A stretch of 18,436 nucleotides of DNA from JBBIQS01 sp037442205 (GTDB taxonomy: Bacteria > Myxococcota > Myxococcia > Myxococcales > UBA5297). The notes below the pieces were generated by a model. The model was given only the letters and a program-made list of their open reading frames with translations. It was not told the origin of the DNA and did not search any database. Position 1 is the stretch's first letter; the number at the start of each line of letters is the position of its first letter. Position numbers and translations under genes: made by a program. This document shows positions 1 through 7,375 of the stretch, piece by piece. The stretch is from contig JBBIQS010000128.1 of the NCBI GenBank assembly GCA_037442205.1, positions 1-18,436 on the forward strand. Direction: 5' to 3'.

Positions 1-1229
1 GCGGCCAGCCCGGACAGCCCGGACAGCCCGGCCAGCAGATGCAGGGCGGCCAGCCCAACCTCGGCGCGGTGCCGATGGAGGGCGGGGCCCTTCCCGAGGG
101 GATGCCGCAGACCGGCCCGGCGCCGCAGCCCCAGCTGATGCCGGCCGAGGGCGTCCTCGACTGGGACGGCAAGGGCAACTTCGGCTACCTGCGCCAGCTC
201 AAGCGCAACATGCTCGCCACCTCCGACGACCCGGAGGTTCCCCGCAGCCTGTGCCAGCGGCTGCGGCTGCGCCCGGGGCAGATGATCCAGGGCGTGGGCA
301 ACCAGCGCGGGCCGCGCATCCAGCTGCAGCGCATCGAGTCGGTGGACGGGGTCGCCCCGGACATCGCCGGGCGCTACCCGCAGTTCCCCGACCTGACGGT
401 GGTCGACCCGCTGCGGCGCATCCAGCTCGAGCACACCGAGACCGACATGGTCACCCGGGTGCTCGACCTGATCGCCCCGATCGGCTTCGGCCAGCGCGGG
501 CTGATCGTCAGCCCGCCCAAGGCCGGCAAGACGATCATGCTGCAGCGGATCGCCCAGGCCATCACCGAGAACCACCCCAACGCCCACCTGATGGTGCTGC
601 TGGTGGACGAGCGGCCTGAGGAAGTCACCGACATGCGCCGCAACATCAAGGGCGAGGTGTTCGCCAGCTCGTCGGACCGGCCGACCAGCGACCACCTGCA
701 GGTGGCGGAGATGACCCTCGACCGCGCCCGCCGGCTGGTGGAGCAGGGCAAGGACGTGGTGATCCTGCTCGACTCGATCACCCGCCTGGCCCGCGCCTAC
801 AACAAGGAGGTCGAGTCGAGCGGCCGCACCCTGACCGGCGGCGTCGACAGCCGGGCGCTGGAGCGGCCCAAGCGGATCTTCGGCTCGGCCCGCAAGACCG
901 AGGAGGCCGGCTCGCTGACCATCCTGGGCACCGCGCTGATCGACACCGGCAGCCGCATGGACGAGGTGATCTTCGAGGAGTTCAAGGGCACCGGCAACAT
1001 GGAGGTGACCCTGGACCGCCAGCTCGCCGAGCGCCGCATCTTCCCGGCCATCAACATCCCGGCCTCGGGCACGCGCAAGGAAGAGAAGCTGATGACCCCC
1101 AAGGAATTCGAGAAGGTCAAGAAGCTGCGCCAGATGCTCTTCGCGATGAAACCGGTGGACGCGATGGAGAAGCTGGTCAAGAAGCTGACCGAGTTCGACT
1201 GCAACGACGAGTTCCTCGACGCGGTCTAG
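1..1229 (+). CDS. rho: Transcription termination factor Rho (5' end outside window)
   Basis: Rho is the hexameric RNA-dependent ATPase/translocase that ends untranslated transcripts. The gene is cut at its 5' end: the frame is open from base 3, before the first internal ATG at 39. Numbered from that ATG, residues 1-36 are low-complexity and rich in Gly, Pro and Gln, and the codons before it continue a Gly-Gln-Pro repeat. The RNA-binding OB/cold-shock-like domain begins near residue 40 with the GVLDWDGKGNFGYLR segment. The ATPase core has Walker A SPPKAGKT at 158-165 and Walker B VVILLDS with D245. The C-terminal Rho core follows, including the GTGNMEVTLDR and RRIFPAINIPASGTR segments. The translated part ends at a normal Rho C-terminus, and a hairpin terminator lies 21 bases downstream. 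Identity is certain from the core. The disordered N-terminal segment is unlike the short E. coli form, and its full length cannot be seen. Confidence 0.97.
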   Translation, partial: GQPGQPGQPGQQMQGGQPNLGAVPMEGGALPEGMPQTGPAPQPQLMPAEGVLDWDGKGNFGYLRQLKRNMLATSDDPEVPRSLCQRLRLRPGQMIQGVGNQRGPRIQLQRIESVDGVAPDIAGRYPQFPDLTVVDPLRRIQLEHTETDMVTRVLDLIAPIGFGQRGLIVSPPKAGKTIMLQRIAQAITENHPNAHLMVLLVDERPEEVTDMRRNIKGEVFASSSDRPTSDHLQVAEMTLDRARRLVEQGKDVVILLDSITRLARAYNKEVESSGRTLTGGVDSRALERPKRIFGSARKTEEAGSLTILGTALIDTGSRMDEVIFEEFKGTGNMEVTLDRQLAERRIFPAINIPASGTRKEEKLMTPKEFEKVKKLRQMLFAMKPVDAMEKLVKKLTEFDCNDEFLDAV

Positions 1230-1250
1230 TCGGTAGCGCTGTCGATGACT

Positions 1251-1297
1251 GCGAGCCCCGCCGGCGCCTGCGTGGCGTGGCGGGGCTCGCTGTTCTA
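1251..1297 (+). terminator. Rho-independent-type terminator after rho
   Basis: A perfect 12-bp inverted repeat, gcgagccccgcc at 1251-1262 and ggcggggctcgc at 1279-1290, encloses a 16-base loop. The loop can itself pair through cgcc/ggcg. A short T-containing run (tgttct) follows on the plus strand. It sits 21 bases after the rho stop, between convergent genes. The U-tract is weak, so efficiency is uncertain. On the minus strand there is no T run after the stem. Confidence 0.75.
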
Positions 1298-1313
1298 ATC
1301 GACCGACTGGAAT

Positions 1314-1328
1314 ACTCGCCGAGCGAGT
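1314..1328 (-). terminator. Possible weak terminator hairpin for the minus-strand gene
   Basis: A 6-bp stem (actcgc at 1314-1319, gcgagt at 1323-1328) with a 3-base loop lies 31 bases beyond the stop of the minus-strand gene. On the minus strand it is followed by a short tatt run. The stem is small and the T-tract minimal, so this is only a candidate. Confidence 0.25.
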
Positions 1329-1358
1329 CTCCTCGGCGGCGGAGGGGGCGCGAGACGG

Positions 1359-2060
1359 CTAGAGCACGATCCCGATCGACAGCCCGAGCTGCGGGCCGCC
1401 GCGATCGCCCAGGGCCTCCTGCATGTCGGGAGCGGACAGGACCGCGGGCGAGACTCGCGGGTCGCGCCCGGAGATGAGCCAGGCCCAGCCGGCCGAGGGA
1501 GCGGCGAAGTACCGGCCGAGCACGAACTGGTAGCCGATCGAGACGCCGGCCAGCTCGCTGTGAGGAGTGACGTAGGCGAAGGTGCTGCCCGCCAGCGCCC
1601 GTCCGCGGTCGTCGTGGGCCTGGGCCGAGGAGACCACGCGTCCGGAGTTCCCGTGCAGCTCGATGCCGAGGTAGGGGCTGGAGGCGGAGGGCAGCAGGAA
1701 GTAGCGCAGCTGCGCGCCCCAGCGCAGGCCGGAGACGCCGACGCCCAGGCCGCCGGCGAGCGCGATGATCGGGCCCGGCCGCCACTGGTAGTGCAGCCCC
1801 AGGCCAGAGATGGTGTTCTGGCCAGCGGCGATCCCCAGCGAGTGGTGGGGAACCTCCGCCTGCTCGACGGTCGAAGGCGCCGGCATTGCGACGGGAGGAT
1901 CGGCCTGAGCCGGGGCTGGTCCCGCGCTCGCACCAGCCGGCATCGCGGAGGATTGCGCCGGTCCCGCCGAGGCGGATCCTGGCCCGGTCTGCGCAGCTCC
2001 ACTCCCCGGCATCGACAACAGGGCGGCCAGGGCTGCGGCGGCAAGACTCCCAATGGTCAT
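1359..2060 (-). CDS. Exported protein of unknown function, probable small outer-membrane beta-barrel
   Basis: I do not recognise the family. From the ATG at 2060-2058 the product is 233 aa. Residues 4-17 form a hydrophobic stretch followed by a small-residue GSGAAQ site, which reads as a signal peptide. Residues 25-68 are a Pro/Ala/Ser/Gly-rich linker. From about residue 70 to the end there are alternating hydrophobic, Gly- and aromatic-rich segments of beta-strand type, and the protein closes with GLSIGIVL. A small membrane barrel or surface-exposed beta protein is the inference. The start was chosen because GAGGAAG sits about 5 bases upstream. An in-frame ATG at 2114-2112 would add an Arg/Lys-rich n-region, more typical of a signal peptide, but has no Shine-Dalgarno. 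Codon use is high-GC throughout. It is convergent with rho and divergent from the PilZ gene, so it is probably monocistronic. Confidence 0.72.
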   Translation of the reverse strand: MTIGSLAAAALAALLSMPGSGAAQTGPGSASAGPAQSSAMPAGASAGPAPAQADPPVAMPAPSTVEQAEVPHHSLGIAAGQNTISGLGLHYQWRPGPIIALAGGLGVGVSGLRWGAQLRYFLLPSASSPYLGIELHGNSGRVVSSAQAHDDRGRALAGSTFAYVTPHSELAGVSIGYQFVLGRYFAAPSAGWAWLISGRDPRVSPAVLSAPDMQEALGDRGGPQLGLSIGIVL

Positions 2061-2231
2061 TCGCTTCCTCTTCGCCCCGCCCCGCGCCGACCGATCCGCC
2101 AGCGAGCCCGCCATTCGAGCGAAAACGCCCCCCAACTTCAAGCCGCGCGCGTGCCGGCGGTCACATCCCTCGGCAGCGAAGGCGGGCATGTTCACGGGAA
2201 GCGAAGAAGTGGGTCGGCGACGACCCCCATC

Positions 2232-2243
2232 TGCCGATCGGCA
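2232..2243. promoter_or_regulatory. 12-bp perfect palindrome in the divergent intergenic region
   Basis: tgccgatcggca is a perfect dyad lying between the divergent minus-strand gene and the PilZ gene. It is 3 bases upstream of a possible -35 (ttgagg, 2247-2252). Pairing resumes for two more bases on each side after one mismatch. The placement suits an operator for a dimeric regulator, but a 12-bp dyad can arise by chance in GC-rich DNA. The rest of the 269-base gap shows nothing I can name. Confidence 0.3.
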
Positions 2244-2246
2244 TAT

Positions 2247-2274
2247 TTGAGGCCTCGCACGCACAGTGTACCCT
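2247..2274 (+). promoter_or_regulatory. Possible sigma70-type promoter for the PilZ gene
   Basis: ttgagg (2247-2252, four of six matches to TTGACA) and taccct (2269-2274, only three of six matches to TATAAT) are separated by 16 bases. This predicts a start near 2281 and a leader of about 50 bases before the GTG at 2330. It conflicts with use of the GGAGG at 2275-2279 as a ribosome binding site, because that site would fall outside the transcript. Only one of the two calls is likely to be right. Confidence 0.25.
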
Positions 2275-2285
2275 GGAGGCATCCG

Positions 2286-2333
2286 ATGGAGGCTTCGATT
2301 TTGGCGTTGAACCCCGGGGGCGCAGCTCAGTGA
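2286..2333 (+). CDS. Possible 15-codon leader ORF translationally coupled to the PilZ gene
   Basis: An ATG at 2286 is preceded by GGAGG (2275-2279) at an ideal 6-base distance. It opens a 15-codon frame, MEASILALNPGGAAQ, whose TGA (2331-2333) overlaps the GTG start of the PilZ gene (2330-2332) in a GTGA arrangement. The PilZ start itself has only a distant G-run upstream. The geometry is that of translational coupling: ribosomes ending here could restart on the PilZ gene. The peptide has no recognisable regulatory codons such as runs of one amino acid. It could be a chance ORF, or a sign that the PilZ gene starts in another frame through a sequence error. Confidence 0.35.
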   Translation: MEASILALNPGGAAQ

Positions 2334-3052
2334 CGACGTCAGGGCCAGGCGATCGCGCGATCCGCTTTCGCATCAGCTACCAGAGCCCGCAAAGCCTGCT
2401 GGCCGAGTTCACGCGCAGCGTGAGCAAGGGCACGGTCATCATTGAGAGCCGCAAGTCGGTGCCGATCGGCACCCGCTTCATCTTCGAGCTCTACTCCGAG
2501 GGCGTCCCCGAGCCGGTGGAGGTCAACGGCGAGGTGATGTCGGTGCGCGAGATGTCGACCGGGTATCTGCTGCAGATCGCCTACAACCCCGGTCAGCGGC
2601 GCGGGCTGGACCAGATCATCTACCGGATCCTGGCGGCGCACCGCTACGAGAAGCTGCGCAAGCACCCGCGCATCCCGATCCACCTGCGCGCGGCCGAGGA
2701 GGCGCCGAATTCGCCGCTGTACCTGATCCGCGACATCAGCCTGGGCGGGATGGGCGTGGAGGTGGAGTCCGCCGGGCTGCCCAAGTCCCTGCGCACCGGC
2801 GTTTCGGTGCACCTGCAGATCCGCGAGCGCGGCACCACCCTCGACCTCGACGGTCAGGTGGTCTGGACCTTCTCTCCCAGCGGCGAGCGGGCCCGGATGC
2901 TCAACCCGTCGTTCGGCGTCTCTTGGAAGGGCGAGCTGGACATGGACAGCCTGGTGGCCCTGGACGAGATCCTGAGCCTCAGGGACCTGCAGCGGCGCGA
3001 GTGGCGGGCCCGCCTGCGGATCGGCAACGACGCTTCCTCGCACGCCTTCTGA
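2330..3052 (+). CDS. Tandem PilZ-like protein (c-di-GMP receptor)
   Basis: The product is 240 aa from GTG 2330. The C-terminal half is a PilZ domain with both c-di-GMP motifs: RxxxR as R110-K-H-P-R114 and DxSxxG as D135, S137 and G140. The N-terminal 100 residues have the PilZ-like beta fold pattern seen in the Myxococcus paralogous family TIGR02266 (a Gly-rich turn, PIGTRFIFEL, VNGEVMSVRE) but lack the binding motifs. They probably form a degenerate PilZ domain. There is no signal peptide or membrane helix, so the protein should be a cytosolic adaptor that changes partners when it binds c-di-GMP. The GTG start is preferred because the frame further upstream is non-conserved Arg/Pro-rich sequence overlapping the divergent gene. 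It lies 46 bases before the zinc-finger gene, so it could share the transcript of the MoxR cluster. Its target is unknown. Confidence 0.88.
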   Translation: MTTSGPGDRAIRFRISYQSPQSLLAEFTRSVSKGTVIIESRKSVPIGTRFIFELYSEGVPEPVEVNGEVMSVREMSTGYLLQIAYNPGQRRGLDQIIYRILAAHRYEKLRKHPRIPIHLRAAEEAPNSPLYLIRDISLGGMGVEVESAGLPKSLRTGVSVHLQIRERGTTLDLDGQVVWTFSPSGERARMLNPSFGVSWKGELDMDSLVALDEILSLRDLQRREWRARLRIGNDASSHAF

Positions 3053-3098
3053 CCAGAGCCGGTGCTAGAGTCCGCAACGCGCGAGCGCGAGGATCTCC

Positions 3099-3371
3099 AT
3101 GCCCTTGCCGGTCGGCGGCGACTGCCACTACCACCCCACCAGGCCCGGGATCGGCATCTGCGTCGAGTGCCGGCAGGTGATCTGCGCCGACTGCAGCACC
3201 CAGTTCGAGGGCATCAACCGCTGCGCCAGCTGCCTGGGCAAGATGAGCCGGGCCGCCTCCGAGGTCGCCGATCGCTCTGATTGGAGTGCCGGCCGGATCC
3301 TGACCCTGGCGCTGGTCTTCGCGCTGCTCACCGGGGCTTCGAGGCTGGTCGCCTCCTGGATGGTTCCCTGA
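3099..3371 (+). CDS. B-box-like zinc-finger protein with a C-terminal membrane anchor
   Basis: A 90-aa protein. Eight metal ligands are spaced as in a B-box or double zinc ribbon: C9/H12, C21/C24, C29/C32 and C42/C45. Residues 67-88 form one hydrophobic helix, so the zinc domain is probably held at the inner face of the cytoplasmic membrane. The pattern CxECRxxICxxC...FEGINRCxxC resembles short zinc-finger proteins that precede membrane-protein operons in other bacteria. The ATG at 3099 has a GAGG about 8 bases upstream. Its TGA overlaps the ATG of the next gene (TGATG at 3369-3373), so the two are translationally coupled. The role is unknown. A scaffold that recruits a cytosolic partner, perhaps the ATPase encoded downstream, is an inference from position. 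Confidence 0.8.
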   Translation: MPLPVGGDCHYHPTRPGIGICVECRQVICADCSTQFEGINRCASCLGKMSRAASEVADRSDWSAGRILTLALVFALLTGASRLVASWMVP

Positions 3372-5164
3372 TGGCCGCGGCCTCCGCCGATCTGCGGCCG
3401 CGCGGGCCGGCCGAGCTCTACGATGCGGCGCTGCACCTGTGCCTGCGCGGCGAGACGGCGCTGCCCGCGCTGGCGCTGGTCGGGGCGTCGCTGCCGGCGG
3501 GCGCAGGGCTGCTGTTGGCCTTCCAGGCGATGCGCGGCAAGCCGCTCCTGCTCTGGTCGGGTCTGTTTGCCCTGGCGCTGCTGCTGCGCGCGCTGTTCGC
3601 CGGAGCCGCGGGCCTCGCCGGAGAGGCGGCGCTGGAGGAGCGGGAGCTGGGCCCGTGGCCGGCGCTCAAGGCTGCGCTCGGGCGCGGGGCGACGCTGATG
3701 AGCGCCAGCGGGATGACGGTGCTCCTCGACTGGGTCGCCCAGCCGCTCTCGCTCTTCTCGCTCTCGGGGGCGCTGTCGCCTCTGCTCGCGGTCCACCTGG
3801 TCGCTGCCCGCGGCGAGGCCGGGCCGTGGAGCGCTTGGAAGGTCTGCCGGCAGCGGCTGTCGCGGGAGCCGGTGTTCCAGCTTCGGGTGCTGCATCTGCT
3901 GGCGTGCCTGGTGGTGCTCGCCAACCTCCACGGCGGATTGGCGTTGGCGCTCTACCTCGGCCGGGCGCTGCTCGCGCTGGACGTCGCCTTCCTCGAGCAG
4001 CTGGCCTCGCTGCGCAATGGCTTCTACGACCTGTTCCTGGTCGCCTGCACCTTCTGGCTGCTCGAGCCGGTGAAGGCGGCGCTGGCGGTGGTGGCGCTCG
4101 CCGACTCCCGGGTGCGCAGCGAGGGGCTCGACCTCGCCGCGTCGCTGGAGCGGCTGCGCGAGGGGAGGCGCGCCTCGGCGGTCATCGCAGCGCTGGCGCT
4201 GGTGGTCGTCCTCCCCGGCGCTGCCCGCGCCCGTCCGGCCCAGGACGCCGCCGAGCTGCGCCAGCTGGCGGAGGAGCTGAACCTCTCCCGCGACCCCGAG
4301 GTGCAGAAGGGGCTGGAGCGCGCCGGCCAGCTGCGCGGCCCCGATGCCCTGGCCCTCCAGCACCTGGTCGCGAGGCTGCGAGCCCAGACAGCCGACGACC
4401 GGGCCGACGAGGCCAAGGCCGAGCTGCGCGAGGCGATGCGCGCGCTCGATAATCCGGTCGCATCGCAGCCCGCCGTGGATGCCCAGGCGATGGCGCGGGC
4501 GATCCTCTCCAGGCCAGAGTTCGAGCGCCTGCCGGACGAGCAACCCAAGGAAGCGAAGGAGGCCCAGCCGTCCAAGCCTCCGGACTGGCTCGTCCGCTTC
4601 CTGCGCTGGCTGTTCGGAGGCCGCGAATCGTCCGCGCCGTCCGGCTCCGCCAGCCTGCCCGGGCTCCAGGCGGGCGTCTTCGAAACTCTGGTCTGGGTGC
4701 TGATCGGCCTGGCGCTGGTCGTGGGGGCGGTCGTGGCCGGGCGAGCGCTCCTGTCGAGAGCGCCGAGGCAACCTGGAGCGGCCGCTGCCGCGGGCCCAGC
4801 CGCCAAGGAGTCGCACGAAGCAGACAACGCCCTGGCCCGGCCTCCGGCGGGCTGGTGGGAACAGGCCGAGCTCCTGGCCCAGCGCGGGGACTATCGCGAG
4901 GCGACCCGCGCGCTCTACCTGGCGGTCCTCTCGGCGCTGCACCGCCGCGGCGCCATCGACTATCAGCCCACCTGCAGCAACTGGGACTACGTCCGCGCCT
5001 TTCGCGGAGCCGATGGCGAATTGGCTCCCTTCCGCGAGCTGACCCGGCGCTTCGACTTCGCCTGGTACGGGCGGCAGGGTGCCGATGCCGAGGCCTACCG
5101 GCGGGTGCGAGCGCTGGTCAGGCCGCTGCTCGGCCCGGTTCTTCCGGAGGCGGCCAGTGCGTGA
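3371..5164 (+). CDS. Polytopic membrane protein with C-terminal DUF4129 domain
   Basis: A 597-aa protein starting at the ATG that overlaps the previous stop; the in-frame codons further upstream are a shadow of the zinc-finger gene. Residues 1-260 contain about five hydrophobic helices with no family I can name. A further helix at about 268-286 ends in a small-residue motif that looks like an internal signal peptide. A charged, helical region follows (about 287-435), then a helix at about 436-458. A cytoplasmic DUF4129 domain (about 495-590) contains the usual WWEQAELLAQRGDYREA, LHRRG and FDFAWYG segments. DUF4129 proteins regularly accompany MoxR and DUF58 genes. The product looks like a fusion of a separate polytopic membrane protein with an ordinary DUF4129 protein. 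The molecular function is unknown. The stop lies 8 bases inside the next gene. Confidence 0.85.
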   Translation: MAAASADLRPRGPAELYDAALHLCLRGETALPALALVGASLPAGAGLLLAFQAMRGKPLLLWSGLFALALLLRALFAGAAGLAGEAALEERELGPWPALKAALGRGATLMSASGMTVLLDWVAQPLSLFSLSGALSPLLAVHLVAARGEAGPWSAWKVCRQRLSREPVFQLRVLHLLACLVVLANLHGGLALALYLGRALLALDVAFLEQLASLRNGFYDLFLVACTFWLLEPVKAALAVVALADSRVRSEGLDLAASLERLREGRRASAVIAALALVVVLPGAARARPAQDAAELRQLAEELNLSRDPEVQKGLERAGQLRGPDALALQHLVARLRAQTADDRADEAKAELREAMRALDNPVASQPAVDAQAMARAILSRPEFERLPDEQPKEAKEAQPSKPPDWLVRFLRWLFGGRESSAPSGSASLPGLQAGVFETLVWVLIGLALVVGAVVAGRALLSRAPRQPGAAAAAGPAAKESHEADNALARPPAGWWEQAELLAQRGDYREATRALYLAVLSALHRRGAIDYQPTCSNWDYVRAFRGADGELAPFRELTRRFDFAWYGRQGADAEAYRRVRALVRPLLGPVLPEAASA

Positions 5165-6367
5165 CCGCTTCCCGCTGCTGCTCTTGGCCGCTCTGCTGTT
5201 CGCCGTCGCGACCGGCTCGCTGCTCTCCAGCGTGGCCCGGCGCGGGCAGTTCGCCGAGCCGGGTTCGACCTACCGCTCGGCTCCCGACGGGACGCGGGCC
5301 CTGTTCCTGCTGGCCTCGGAAGCGGGGCTGCCGGTGCGCCGGCGCCACCTCGACCTGCGCCAGCTCGACCCCCGGGACGCGCTGGCGCTGGTGGAGGTCA
5401 CGGCCGTCGAGAAGGAGGAAGCCGAGGAGCTGCGGCGCTTTGTCGAGAGGGGCGGCCGGCTGCTGGTAGTGGTGGGGCGAGGGGAGGGGAACCGCGGCGG
5501 GCTGTTCGAGGAGATCTTCGGAAAGGCCCGTCCCTTTCTGTCGGAGCTCGGAGTCGAGCTGGCGGGTCCGGGAGGGGACGAGGAGCGCCGGCTCGAGGTG
5601 GGGACGCCCGGGCCGCTGGTCAGCGGAGTTGAGGTCGCCGAGGGCAAGGTGGCGACCTACCTGCGGCGCTCCGGGGAGAAGCCGTTTGCACCGCTGCTCA
5701 CCGACCCACACGCCGACGATGCCGCGGTGGCGATCACCTTCACCCTGGGCAGCGGGCGCATCGTCGCCGTCGGTGCGCCCGACCTGGCGAGCAACCGCGC
5801 CCTGGGGCGGGCCGACAACGCGCAGCTCTGGCTCTCGCTGCTGCGCGGCCTCGGCGGGGGCGGGGAGGTGCAGCTCGACGAGCGCCACCACGGCTTCACC
5901 GGCGAGAGATCGATCAGCGCGCTCGCGGCCCGCTACGGCATGCAGTGGGTCGTCGTGCAGCTTCTCGCCGCGGTCTGGCTGTGGGCGGCGGCGATGAAGC
6001 GGTTCGGCAATCCCGTCGATCCCGGCGACGATCAGCGCACCGCCACCGCCGACTACCTGCTGGCGATGGCCCGCATCTACCGGCTCGGCAACCACCGCCG
6101 CCATGCCGCCACGCTGCTCCGGGATGGCCTGCTTCGCGCGCTGGCCCGCCAGGCCGCGGCCGGGCCTCGGGCGAGCGCCAACGACGTGTGCAGCGCCCTC
6201 AACCGACGCGGCCGAGGTCCTCTGGCCCGTGCCCTGTTCGCGGCGGTGAACGCCTCGGAGTCGGCCGGCAGCGACGAGCAGCTGTTGGCGCTGGCGCGCT
6301 CGTGCGCCAAGGCCCGCGAACTCTCTGCGACCCCCACGCGCCCGGCTGCGGGCGCCAGGAGCCAACG

Positions 6368-6371
<4 letters not shown>
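5157..6371 (+). CDS. DUF4350 domain membrane protein
   Basis: A 404-aa protein from GTG 5157, chosen because GGAGG (5146-5150) sits 6 bases upstream; the start overlaps the DUF4129 gene by 8 bases. A membrane helix at about 5-22 is followed by the DUF4350 domain from about residue 36. This opens with the typical GSTYRS...GTRALFLL segment and the ELRRFVERGGRLLVVVG strand-turn. It is related in fold to class I glutamine amidotransferase-like domains, but no catalytic Cys-His pair is evident. A second helix at about 262-280 leads to a helical C-terminal region. The DUF4350 domain should lie outside the cytoplasmic membrane and the tail inside. The stop overlaps the MoxR start (ATGA). DUF4350 genes usually sit between DUF4129 and MoxR genes, as here, which supports a shared complex. 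Biochemical role unknown. Confidence 0.87.

Positions 6372-7371
<1,000 letters not shown>

Positions 7372-7375
<4 letters not shown>

Noticed and set aside
1886..2329. A 5' extension of the PilZ frame to 1886
   Set aside because: The extra 148 codons are Arg/Pro/Ser-rich, lie over the divergent exported-protein gene and have no domain. GTG 2330 is a better start.
3066..3071. tagagt as a -10 box for the zinc-finger gene
   Set aside because: No plausible -35 lies 16-18 bases upstream, and the gene is only 46 bases behind the PilZ gene, so read-through is as likely.
3128..4942. A 604-codon minus-strand frame opposite the zinc-finger and DUF4129 genes
   Set aside because: Its Gln/Arg/Gly-rich composition and lack of domains mark it as a shadow of the plus-strand DUF4129 gene.
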